Assembly: GCF_963583255.1 (NCBI RefSeq)
Contig: NC_084816.1
Span: forward strand, 9,191,600-9,255,599
DNA from: Pyrus communis
Taxonomy: Eukaryota > Streptophyta > Magnoliopsida > Rosales > Rosaceae
DNA: 64,000 bases
Direction: 5' to 3'
Under the pieces are notes generated by a model. That model saw only the letters and a list, made by a program, of their open reading frames with translations, was not told the DNA's origin and made no database searches. How positions within the stretch are numbered: position 1 is the first letter of the stretch; every line of letters starts with the position of its first letter. The position numbers were made by a program, and so were the translations under genes. Shown here one piece after another: positions 23,945 to 34,175 of this stretch.

Positions 23945-25008
23945 GGATAAATTACAGTTTGCATCATACAACATCCTTAAAACATTTTAATTTGATACAT
24001 TATCTATCATTTCATTTTAATATCATACAATTGTTAAATATTTCGTTAAATTTTCTGTTAAATGATGACGCGATAGTTAAATTTATCCACATAAATATTA
24101 AAAATAATAAAAAGGGCCCACCTGCATTTTCTCGAGCAATTTACCGTCTTTCTTTCTCCAAACTCACCCTCTCCTCCTCTTTCATCCATTAACAACTTCA
24201 AAGGCTCCAAATTGATGAAATTGTGTTCATTTTATGAATTGCTTTGATTTGCAACTTTGAAAAAATTGAAAAGATTTTGAAAATTTCATTTCAACTCGAT
24301 TTAAAATTGATGAAGTAGGATCTGGGCTTGAAGCCCCCTTTCAGCACGAAAATAGAAAAAAAAAAAAAAAAAAAGGAGGTTTTGGCTTCAGGCAGGCGCT
24401 ACACGGTGGTAGTCTGGTGCGGGATGCAGTGCACATAGGGTAAGGGTACCGAGCCTTTTGGTTACATCTGCTCGAGGCAAGCAGGCCGTGCCCGTGGATG
24501 CAGCGGGTCTGGGGTAGGTCTTTGTGGTTCATCGGGCCTAATATCATGGTGGTGGTTCAGAACAGATTCGTGGTGCGGCGGTGGGTCGAGATCTGTTTGC
24601 AGGTCCTTGAGTGAAGGGATGAAGGCATGTGCGAATGATCCGTGAACTTTGCCCATGGCTGATCGTAGATGGAAGCTGTGGAAGTTTCTCTTTACGGCAA
24701 AGGGTTTCGGGGGTGGTTTGGTCGTGGTGCTGGAGGATTTAGATTTTTATTTTAAATTGTTTTTGTAGTTTTTTAATATTTTAAACAATTAGGTTCCTTT
24801 TTTTTCTTTTCCACATGGCACTAATTAATCAAAGTGTGGGTTCTACATTAACCACATCATCATTTAACAGATTGCTTAATAGAATATTTAACAGATGTAT
24901 GGCATTGAAATGAAATGATAAGTAAGTGTGTGAGATTGAAATATTTTAAAAATATTGTATGAGGTTGCAATTGCATCCAAATTAGAGGGTGCAAAATGTA
25001 ATTCACCC
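23945..25008. mobile_element. Mutator-like element with long TIRs and GC-rich insert
   Basis: The TIRs start GGATAAATTACAGTTTGCA and, from the other end, GGGTGAATTACATTTTGCA; similarity continues for roughly 200 bp. The 9-bp flanks TAAAATATA and TAAAATATG (23936-23944, 25009-25017) differ at one base. Uninterrupted sites occur at about 17190 and 29775. The interior from about 24310 to 24740 is clearly richer in GC than anything nearby and looks like captured host sequence. No transposase is present. Confidence 0.75.
24310..24740 (-). other. GC-rich captured segment inside a Mutator-like element
   Basis: The interior contrasts sharply with the AT-rich TIR arms. The minus strand has an open frame beginning MGKVHGSFAHAFIPSLKDL (24462-24656), rich in Pro, His and Arg, with no recognised domain. 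A poly(A)-like run at about 24355-24374 interrupts one edge. It could be a Pack-MULE gene fragment, but its origin is unknown. Confidence 0.35.
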
Positions 25009-25430
25009 TAAAATATGATTTGCCTTTACCAAGCTAGGTCATTTCCTAATAATTACCTAATTAATTTATTAAGACCCAGTTCATACTCAACGTTTATAGT
25101 ATTACTGTAAATAATGTGCAAATTGCAGCACTATTGTTACGTTTATTGTCGCTGGATTAGGATCTTGTAAGAGGTTGGTCTGTCATTGGTATGGCCCCTA
25201 GCATCCAAGTCTTAGGCCATCTCCAACTGAAGGCTGGCCAGATGGCTCGTTTTAGCCATCTGGCCCTCCAAGATATTAATATTTTAATGAACAGTACAAT
25301 GCCATATTTGCCTCTGCCTCTAACCGAGGGCCAAATGGCTCGTTTTACCCCTGTCACAAAATACCGTCTCCAATCGAGGGCTAAAGGGCCATTGGGTCAA
25401 ACATAATTTATTATTTAAAAACTACAACTT

Positions 25431-25483
25431 AAATTCAAATCCAACAGCTAAGTGACGTCAGCTAGTTGTTGGATTTGAATTTT
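25431..25483. repeat. Left subterminal palindrome with TGACGTCA centre
   Basis: AAATTCAAATCCAACA and its complement TGTTGGATTTGAATTT enclose a GTGACGTCAGC core. It is a near-perfect palindrome of about 53 bp just inside the Harbinger left end. The counterpart is at 27355-27406. Confidence 0.75.
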
Positions 25484-25592
25484 TTTTTTGCTATAAATTG
25501 GGTGGATATTGGGCTAGAATTCACACAACTTTGAATTCAATCTATTTCAATTCAATCTCTTTCAATTCAATCTTTTTCAATTCAAGTCTGCA

Positions 25593-26684
25593 ATGAATTC
25601 CAACTTTGGATCCTCTTCGGATTCCAACTGGGGGTCCTCATCCAATTCCAAATTGGAAGCAAAATGGGCACAAATGAGACAAGAAGATGAGGGGTCTAAT
25701 GAAAAAGTTCAAGTAAGGTGCAACAAACAAAACAGAGCAGCAGCCATGGCTGCGACCATGGTGTGTCAACCAACTAAGGAACAACCTCAATGGGGTGGCT
25801 CTGTTACTGATCGCTCTTACAAACCATGAAACAGAGTGATGGCGCATGCCAATCTGATGAACAACTACTTCAACCCTAACTCGGTGTACACAGAAGAGGA
25901 TTTCACACGTCGCTTCCGGATGAGGCGTCATTTCTTTGAGCGTTTACTTCGTGATATCCAACATGTCAATCCATACTTTCAACAGAAGCGGGACAAAGTA
26001 GGCCGCCCTGGTTTCTCAACTTATCACAAGGTTACTGTTACACTCCGAATGATGGCCTATGGCTCCCCAGCTAATTCGATGGATGAAACCCATGGTATGT
26101 CTAAAGTTTACATGCCTTTATACTCTTGAACAATTCTGTGACACAATTGTTCAGATTAGACTGCATGCATTGAGATTGGAAGAGCTGTCCCAGGATGGCA
26201 ATGAGGCTTTACCGGAAGGTCGAGAAAGCCAACTATTGTGTTAAAGGCAGTTGCTTCATATGACACATGGATCTGGCATGCTTTCTTTGGAGTCCCTGAA
26301 TCCCAAAATGACATTACAGTTCTTGGGCATTCATCCCTTTTCAATAACTTGACGGAAGGTAAAGCATCTCTGCTTGACTACTACATCAACAACCGTCAAT
26401 ACAATATGGAGTATTACTTGGCAGATGACATTTACCTAAAGTGGGCGACACTTGTCCAAGAAATTCCAAACCCTAGGAATGACACAGAAAAGTTGTTTAC
26501 CTTACACCAAGAGGCATATCGGAAATATGTTGAGAGAGCTTTTGGTATTTTACAAGCACGGTGGAAGATCATCAGCAAATCGATAAGAGGGTGGAGTCGA
26601 GAAAATTTGGACGCCATCATGATATCTTGCATCATATTACACAATATGATAGTGGAGGATAAGCGAGATAGATATATTGATTAG
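25593..26684 (+). pseudogene. PIF/Harbinger DDE transposase, degenerate
   Basis: The encoded protein would cut and join the element's ends. From ATG 25593 the frame starts MNSNFGSSSDSNWGSSSNSK and is stopped by TGA 25827-25829, probably a decayed CGA. The same frame resumes with the Harbinger N-terminal block NYFNPNSVYTEEDFTRRFRM. A frameshift near 26100 leads to LEQFCDTIVQI; sequence between that and DCMH is missing, and the Trp after DCMH is a stop. The catalytic core resumes at 26238 (FFGVPESQNDITVL with the second Asp, and YVERAFGILQARW with the Glu). It ends at about 26684, followed by a decayed tail to about 26850. At least one nonsense codon, frameshifts and an internal deletion make it inactive. 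Confidence 0.85.
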
Positions 26685-27070
26685 GAGTCCGATGATGACC
26701 AAAAAGATCCAAATAGATCAAGAAGGGCTCGTGCAAAAATATATGATGGGCCTAATTTGCCTTTCAATCCAAGAACTAGTAGTATCTCCATAAATGAGTA
26801 CATGAAGGGCTATAGAATGATACGTTCTTGTGCCACAAATAAGTACCTACAATAGGATCTTGTTGCACATCTTTAAGCCAAAAGAAGCATGGAGTAGGCG
26901 TTTAAGTTTTATGTTGTTAAATGTTTTTAAAAATGTTGTTTAAGTTTTATGTTGTTAAATGTTTTTTTTTTATATTGTATAATTTGTATGTTGGTTAATG
27001 TTTTTAATGTTGTTTCATATTGTTTAATGTTGTTTCATGTTACTTAATTTAATGTTGTATAATGGCTTAG

Positions 27071-27325
27071 GAAGTTATAGGAAAAAAAATATATAATTTA
27101 AAAAATATATATATGAAACAAATTTTGTGAAATAGAAGTTATAGGAAAAAAAATATAATTTAAAAAAAAAATGAAACAAATTTTGTGAAATAGAAGTTAT
27201 AGGAAAAAATGGAATTTAAAAAAAAATGAAACAAATTTTGTAAAATAAAAGTTATAGGAAAAAAAAATAGAATTTAAAAAAAAATATCAAAAATAGAAGT
27301 TATAGGAAAAATTTTGTAAATAAAA
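27071..27325 (+). repeat. A-rich tandem repeat within the Harbinger element
   Basis: GAAGTTATAGGAAAAA starts four to five successive units of roughly 45-60 bp, each followed by AATTTAAAAA and, in most, GAAACAAATTTTGT. It lies between the transposase and the right TIR. Confidence 0.7.
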
Positions 27326-27354
27326 AATAATAATAAAACTATAAAAAAAAAAAA

Positions 27355-27406
27355 AAATCAAATGCAACGGCTAGTTGACGTCAGCTAGCCGTTGCATTTG
27401 AATTTT
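27355..27406. repeat. Right subterminal palindrome with TGACGTCA centre
   Basis: CAAATGCAACGGCTAG and CTAGCCGTTGCATTTG are exact complements around TTGACGTCAG. The left palindrome (25431-25483) shares the core and the adjacent ATTTGAATTT. Confidence 0.8.
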
Positions 27407-27746
27407 AGCTTAAGCATTCCTATTGATTATAACCGACATGATTAATGTTTTTTCTGGCTAGCCCCAGGCTGGCTGCATGCAGCCAACTCTCCAGCCATTT
27501 GGCCCTTTCAAATTCCATGGGCCCTTCTTAGATTCCTCGAGCCCTCTAGCCTAACCCTCGGTTGGAGACGGTTTTCGGGCTACTTTCGATCCTCTAGACC
27601 TTCGATTGGAGATGGCCTTAGCGATTAGATCAAAATCTAACGTTTCTCATTTAAAATAGAGAAAAGTTTTTAAAGAGTTTGGATAGTAATTTAGTTTTGC
27701 GTGAACAATTTAGTAGTATTTCTTTTTATTTGTAAATAAAATGTTA

Positions 27747-28162
27747 GGGTAAATTACACAGAACTACCTCAATTATTGGGTTATTAACAGTTTCATACCT
27801 CATCTTTAAAAAGTTTCAATGTCATACCTCATCTACAAATTTGTTACAATTTCATACCTTCCGTCAGTTGTCTGTCAATTCCTCCGTTAAAATGCTAATG
27901 TGGCTTGAGGCATGACCCATTTTCTTTAAAAAATTAATTAAATATTTAAAAAAAACCCAAAAATCCCAAACCCATTTTTTAATAGAAAATGGTTCCCGCC
28001 TCAAGCCACGTCAGCATTTTAACGAAGGAATTGACAGACAACTGACGGAAGGTATAAAATTGTAACAAATTCGTAGACGATGTATGACATTGAAACTTTT
28101 TAAAGACGAGGTATGAAACTGTTAATGACTCAATAGTTGAGGTAGTTATGTGTAATTTACCC
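27747..28162. mobile_element. Mutator-like foldback MITE, 9-bp TSD
   Basis: 416 bp from GGGTAAATTACACAGAACTA to TAGTTATGTGTAATTTACCC, with arms complementary for about 190 bp each (for example GGTATGAAACTGTTAAT against ATTAACAGTTTCATACC). The 9-bp flanks AAAATGTTA and AAAAAGTTA differ at one base. Units 1 and 3 lack it at the matching position (about 17395-17415 and 31012-31032). The end sequence GGGTAAATTACA is shared with the larger element at 23945-25008. Confidence 0.8.
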
Positions 28163-28276
28163 AAAAAGTTATGTTCGAATTTCCAAAGTGGTGAATTCAC
28201 AACCAATATATTTCTCATTCTCTTACATAAATTTATCGTTAATATCATCTTCTTCATTCTTCTCCTCCTCTGTGTC

Positions 28277-28399
28277 ATGGGTTCGTCTTCTCTAATTCTC
28301 CCGATCAACGAACTTGCAGATGAATCTGACAGAGTTGTTCCTGAATATCCTAAGCTACACTCCACTCAAAAAATTTATACTATCCAAGTAATTGGCTGA
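28277..28399 (+). pseudogene. First-exon-like ORF, unit 2 copy
   Basis: The 40-residue frame reads MGSSSLILPINELADESDRV then VPEYPKLHSTQKIYTIQ, with a plausible donor GTAATT at 28388. It is parallel to 17504-17629, with mostly conservative changes between the two. In unit 3 (about 31135) the ATG and four codons persist and then diverge. The downstream exons are not in the window. The family is not recognised. Confidence 0.45.
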
Positions 28400-30054
28400 T
28401 GGTAACTTGCATACATCACCTACCTCATGACAAGTGTAGTATTTACTATTTATATTATGATGGGTAATGTACAAAAACACACCTTTTTTTAGAGAAATTC
28501 TGCGTTGGGGGTGAAAATGTGTCTCCCCTAAGAATTGTACTCTTTTTACTCTATTTATGGAACTTTGATAACAAACATGTGTTTACATATTTTGTTAAAT
28601 ATTGCTTTACTCAAGTCGTTAAATACTGCTTTATTTTTAAGTTAAATAGATTAAAATGTTAGAAAATTATTTTAGAAACTCCCTAAAAAAATTCTACTTC
28701 AACCATACTCTCTAATTTAGGGAGGGAGAAAAATTATGAACCAATATAAATAGAGTTTATTTATTTAAAAGTTATTCAATTTTTTTTTTTTTTTGTTAAA
28801 AATAGTAATTTACGCTAGGAGCTCCTAGAGATTTTTCTTTTGCTATTCTCGAAGTATGATAGGGAGTTATTGAAGGTCAAATTTTCATATCCTCTCTAAA
28901 TTTTAGTTAGGGACTTATTGAGGGAGCCCATTAGAGTGCTTCAATCATAAAAGGTCTATTACTTGGGAGATTACATTTGATTTGTATCACATTGTACCAC
29001 TTATATAATAAAGATAAAATCATATGATTCATCAATACAAGTAGTTCATACCTCTATTATAAAAGTGATATATTGTAGTACACATGCATGTGATGTTCGG
29101 CATTTGATGTTCCTAATATTTTTTTTAAATAATAACAAAATTAATTCCTTAAATTTGCTGATTTGGTAAATCTAGCAGTGTACTTGGTATATTGTAATAT
29201 GCTGATTTGGTTTTAGAATTATTATCCAAGTAAAAAATAATTCCTTAAATTATATATATTTTAAATTAAGTCCTTAAACTCTTTAAAAACTATCAATTTC
29301 TTCTCTATTACAAGATTCAAAGCCATTCTATTTCATTTTTGTCAATTTAAGTCATGGGAAGTGGCACACTTAAAAGAGTAGAATAACAATTTTTAGTAAG
29401 TTGGCGGACTTATTTGTCTAAAAAAATAGTTTGTTATGAAATTATCAGATGATGATAATTTTTCGAATTAGTGGCGGAGCCCTAATTAATTCACAGTAGG
29501 GACATTAGAGGCTGTAAGTTCAAGAAATCTTGGTAACAGGGGTTATGCTTGGCTGACCGGTACTGGTGTTGGAAAATGACAGCTTATTGGGGTCATTTTC
29601 ATTCATTGACTCCAATCTAACTTTGCTATTGTGCCAAATGATGGTGATGAAAAAGAAAAACGGGTTTGATTATTTATATCATACGGTAGAAAATGAAGCT
29701 GGAAAAAAGGAAAGCACACAGTTGTCACATTAAAATAAAAGAAAAATTAAAGGGAGGAAAGAATGCCATATTAAAATATGATTTGCCTTTACCTGGCTAG
29801 GTCATTTCCTAACAATTACCTAATTAATTTATTAAGACCCAATTAATACTCAACGTTTATAGTATTACTGCAAATGATGTGCAAATTCCAGCACTACTGA
29901 TACGTTTATGGCCGCTAGATTAGGATCTTGTAGCAAGTGGGTCTGTCATCAGTAGGGCCCATAGCATCCAAGTCTCTTAGCGAATAGATCAAAATCTAAC
30001 GTTTCTCCTTTAAACTGAGAAAAGTTTTTGAAGAGTTTGGATAGAAATTTACTT

Positions 30055-30970
30055 CTTTTTTTTTTTTTGAGAGAAATGATAGCAGTTTTATTAATGTCAA
30101 GGAAAAAATAAACAATCATCCAAGAGGATACTATGGATATAATCCGGTGGTTCCTCAAAACAATGAAGGTTAATGTGACCCCCAGTATAACGTTGTCACC
30201 CCAAACTAGTATGATCAAAACAACCACATAAGAAACAATATGCTGGAAGTCTTTCATATAATAAAGCAACTGCCACACCATCACCCGTCGGAAGACAAAC
30301 TTTAAGAACTCTTCGCAATGGCTGGAACACATCAATCTCCACTTTAATACGAAAAAACATCCCCTAGACAATCTCCATTTCGATTCTGGTCCACCTTCAC
30401 CAGAGAAACAAGGCTTTGTCCAATAACTTTACCCATCTCCATGGCCATAAAGACCAACGGGATAACGAATGCCTGAACCCAGAATGTTTGACGTTGTAGG
30501 GGAATATGTTGGGGGATACCATTGTCCTGCACAAGAGCAAGAAGGAGCCGCATCTTCTTGAACGTCCAAGGACCCCCATGAAGAACTATTTTACGGTCCT
30601 CGTCCAACGAAAATCAAAAAGGAAACAATCTCCACTAAGAAAGACATAAAAGCCTCCTTATTATAATTCTTATGTGCAAGAAGTTTGCCTACAAGAAGAT
30701 ACTGGGAAATACGACAATCCCCATAGGCCGAGACTACAACTTTGCGTTCCTCCTCCTCTGTCAACCCAGAACGAGACGCAAAGGAATGGAGCATCTCATC
30801 CATGTATCGTAGCAAATTGAAGACCCATTTCAGGCCGCCCCACGCTATTTGGAATCCAGAAAACATGCACTCTGAAATTCAGAAATCCTAGTTGCTGCTA
30901 GAAGCGAGAGTAGAGAGAGCCCTCACGAGAAGGGAATTTTCATCACTTCCACTAAAACCCCATTGATGGT
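30055..30970 (-). mobile_element. Internally deleted LINE: ORF1 (DUF4283, zinc knuckle) fused to 3' tail
   Basis: The minus strand opens with a leader and then ORF1-type protein: MDEMLHSFASRSGLTEEEER, DCRISQYLLVGKLLAHKNYN, then in a shifted frame GGPWTFKKMRLLLALVQD and IPQHIPLQRQTFWVQAF, then LLYERLPAYCFLCG..DH, a CCHC-knuckle start. This is the DUF4283 N-terminal region of plant LINE ORF1 proteins. The 3' end is a poly(A) tail after AATAAAACTGCTATCATT. ORF2 is entirely missing although the 5' part is present, so the copy is internally deleted. GATAGAAATTTAC and GATGGTAATTTAG at the borders fit a decayed ~13-bp duplication. Confidence 0.75.
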
Positions 30971-31755
30971 AATTTAGTTTTTTGTGAACAGTTTAGTGAT
31001 TTTTTATATATTTGTAAATAACAAGTTTTATATTCGAATTTCAAAAGCAGTGAATTCACAACTAATATATTTCTCATCTCTTTACTTAAATATATCGTTA
31101 ATATCATCTTCTTTGTTCTTTCTTCTCCTCCTCTCTATGGGTTCGTTGTTTGCACAATATATTTCCCATCCTCTTATGTATATATTATTTTATGCACCCT
31201 TATTTAATTATTTTTCGTTGTTCGTAGAATTTGTATTTTTATGCCTAAAATACTCCTAATAACATTTGACTTTTGGTTGGTTACCTGTTGTCAACATTTA
31301 CAGATCAATCCATATAATTGATGTACCTTGTGAGATAAATTACGCAAGTTGACAAAAAAAAATATATATATAATGTCATGATTTTATTGCATATTAATAA
31401 CAACATTACATGATATAAATAATGGGAACTGTTGCTAATATATATGTAATGAGAACTGTTATTAACACTCCCCAAATCTTATTTTACACTTCTCATAGGT
31501 GTATATTTCTTCCTAATTATAGAAAATTTGGAGTATAAAATGAGATTTTTAGAGTACCAATAATAATTCCCTAAGTAATTTATTTTCATATAATATAATG
31601 GGGACAAATGCGTAACACCACTTTTTTTACACTTTGGACATACGTTTTTGTGGGCCCTACTTCGTAATGTTCAACGATCCAAACAATCTATCTTTTAGGT
31701 CATCCCTCAAAAAGCATGTCTACCAAAAATACCCAAATTTGAAACCATATGAGTA

Positions 31756-31880
31756 TTTTTTTTTTCGAGGAAAAGATACGATAGTCATTAATGGAATTGA
31801 AAACGTACACAAAACTTGGGAATAGGGTGCATAATGGGCCTCGATAAAAACCTTGTCGAGGATTTCAATCCGGTTTAAAA
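31756..31880 (-). mobile_element. Short retroposon (LINE 3' end or SINE), 12-bp TSD
   Basis: About 125 bp ending, on the minus strand, CTATCGTATCTTTTCCTCG plus poly(A). GAAACCATATGA (31741-31752) and GAAACCATAGGA (31881-31892) flank it. Unit 1 has the uninterrupted GAAACTATATGACTG at about 18151. Confidence 0.65.
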
Positions 31881-32164
31881 GAAACCATAGGACTATTGGA
31901 TTACGAGTTTTTGGTTTTTTTTTAGAACTATATTCATCGATTTTCTTAACAGCAAATGAAAGTTTCGATGATTTTGGATTTGTCTAATTTTTTGCAAGGA
32001 TGATCTATGAATGTTCTAAAAGATTGACGATTTGGATCTTTAAAATACATTACTAAGTGGGCCCCACAAACACATGTGTCAAAAGTTGTGTAAAAACTTG
32101 GTGCCCTGGATCTGCCATATGTGTATATATGTGATAATCCCAAGCTACTAAGTGGGCCCCATAA

Positions 32165-33085
32165 GCACATGTAAGGAATCCTTATTAGAATCAATCAAGG
32201 ATACTTGCCTGATAATCCCAAGCTATTATTTCCTAATTAATATCTTCGGAATAATTCTTTCATCATCCATCCTACATATGACTCACCTTGGCCAATCGTA
32301 AACTGCCACGTGTAAGGCAAAACCCTACTGTGGCCAGCCACCTCCCTATAAATACTTCATCTACACCAGTTTTTGGTATAGTTTTGATGTGCCTTTAAGC
32401 CCTAAACTTTCTCCATTTTATGAGAAACTAACATAGGTATTAGAGATTCATTGGTTAAAGCTCCCCACTTCACGGGCACATAAAGCTTTGGCCTTGATCA
32501 AATCAATGTGTTTATTGTATTGTAGGTACAAATTCATCAAGACTAAAGATGACAGGTTTTTTCTACCATAAATTGGTGCTTTCATTGAAAACCTGATTTA
32601 ATATTCTCGAAAAAGGCTATTGCATTTGCTTTCAAGATTGTTTGTTACACTAAATTTCTCAAACGCAGTATCATCGAAATTTTTTCAGAAACGTTCTCTG
32701 ATCAATCCTTGGAGAGAGAACACAATGGTAGAAAATTCTGAAGCTACGACGAACGAAACAGCCTACATCGAAGGATATGGCCCGAGATGCAACCTACGTC
32801 GATGATCCTCAAAGCTCAACACGACAGTTGGAGCGCAACCGCCGCGGAACACTACCACTACTACCACCATCATGACCACTACCTAGAAGCCATTACAAGG
32901 CCACCAGGTGACGACACAAGGCGCTGCCCAGCAGCCTTTGCACCGTGAAGACCCAGTAACACTAAGACATGAGGCCTAGGAGCAGGCAGTCCACGTTGGA
33001 ACTAAGGCCCAAGCCTCTTAGGCCTAGAACAAAACAATAGCAGTTGTATACCATGCAGCTCAGTCTGTCAAAATGACCCCTAGAA
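32165..33085 (+). mobile_element. LTR retrotransposon relic with gag start, unit 3
   Basis: The stretch has an LTR-like sequence with CCCTATAAATAC (about 32345) and a 3' end at CTACCAT, then AATTGGTGCTTTCATTG. Next comes a short frame from ATG 32725 reading MVENSEATTNETAYIEGYGP and stopping at 32805. It is paralogous to 18725-19640 and better preserved. No protease, reverse transcriptase or integrase follows. Confidence 0.45.
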
Positions 33086-34009
33086 GTGTGGATTTATACA
33101 AGTGAGATAAAGTCCTTTTAGGAAATATAATTCGTATTAATCCGAGAGAATCTCAGAGGATATCTAGGAGTAGATATTGCATTATTTTCAAAGTATGATT
33201 ACTTGCGGCACACACCAAATTCTATATTGAAGGAATCTCCTAGAATATAAGAAACCTGACTGATTCCATACTGGATCAAGTTTCTGTATCTTGCAGAACA
33301 AGCATGGTGAATCACAGCGAAGTAGACGAACTTCGCCTACTACTTTGGAGCAGGATGATAGTGGTATTGCAAATCCGTTTATGTAGCTCCAAGGTGGAAG
33401 TTGTTGAACCATGACGGACTTCTAAGGTATTTGTATTCCGATTCGTCTTACTTTGGCCTTAAAAAAACATGGTCCCATAATTGTCCATAACTATGTATCT
33501 GAAATGGTTGTTTCCCTTGAGGATATATAGTTATCTAAAGACTAGCCTTTCGAAGTAAATTGAAATACATACCCTTTTTAATTCTTCTAGCATGTGGAAA
33601 TTTGAACTTCGTAACCCACAAACTATGACGTTCTGGATCCAAAGGTGCGGTCTCGAAAGTTATGGCATGAAGAAATCAACGATGAGGGATGTCATGTTGC
33701 GTGTGCACAATAAACAAGAAGTGGCTTTTTACGTTATCGAGTGACTTCAGCTTTTGGACACGCGATCTCAAGGTGAGGGGTTTCAAATTCAATGGAGAGA
33801 TCATCCAGAGATTCCTTTGTAAATAAAGTTGGTATTCTTTCCTTTTTTTGACTCATTTCTTTCAAATTTCGAACCAAAGTATGGCTCTCCCCCATTCCTG
33901 CTCCACTTCTCTCACCTATTCCTCACTTTGAGCCTTTGATGATTAATATATTTAGGCAAGAAATTTGCAACACTCCCATTCGGTGTTATCAAGAATTATT
34001 AGATGAAGT

Positions 34010-34175
34010 AGGAATGAACCATAAGCTTTCAATAAGTTTTCTCCTTTATCGGGTTCCTTAGTCTTTATATTCTGCTCCATAGCCAAAAGCAACATCCTTC
34101 TTGTAGTCTTTGCATATGGGTTCAACTTGAGTAAAGTATTGAGATTCTTCAATGGTTATTCTTCATTGGAGCCCT
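34010..34175 (-). pseudogene. Ribosomal protein L4 (RPL4) C-terminal fragment, unit 3
   Basis: The minus strand reads [39 protein letters not shown]. This is closer to RPL4 than the unit 1 copy in its [16 protein letters not shown] block, but an in-frame TAA precedes the PLKN codons. The sequence then diverges. Non-functional. Confidence 0.6.

Larger units (their letters stand above)
25215..27617 (+). mobile_element. PIF/Harbinger transposon, near-complete, TSD TTA
   Basis: The TIRs are GGCCATCTCCAACTGAAGG and, from the right end, GGCCATCTCCAATCGAAGG; TTA flanks both sides (25212-25214 and 27618-27620). A three-base TTA duplication is the Harbinger signature. The 2403-bp element carries a broken DDE transposase, two large subterminal palindromes centred on TGACGTCA, and an A-rich tandem repeat near the right end. 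The paralogous empty site, CATCCAAGTCTCTTAGCGA, is at about 29967-29985. I saw no second Myb-like ORF, so it was already partly non-autonomous or has lost it. Confidence 0.92.
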
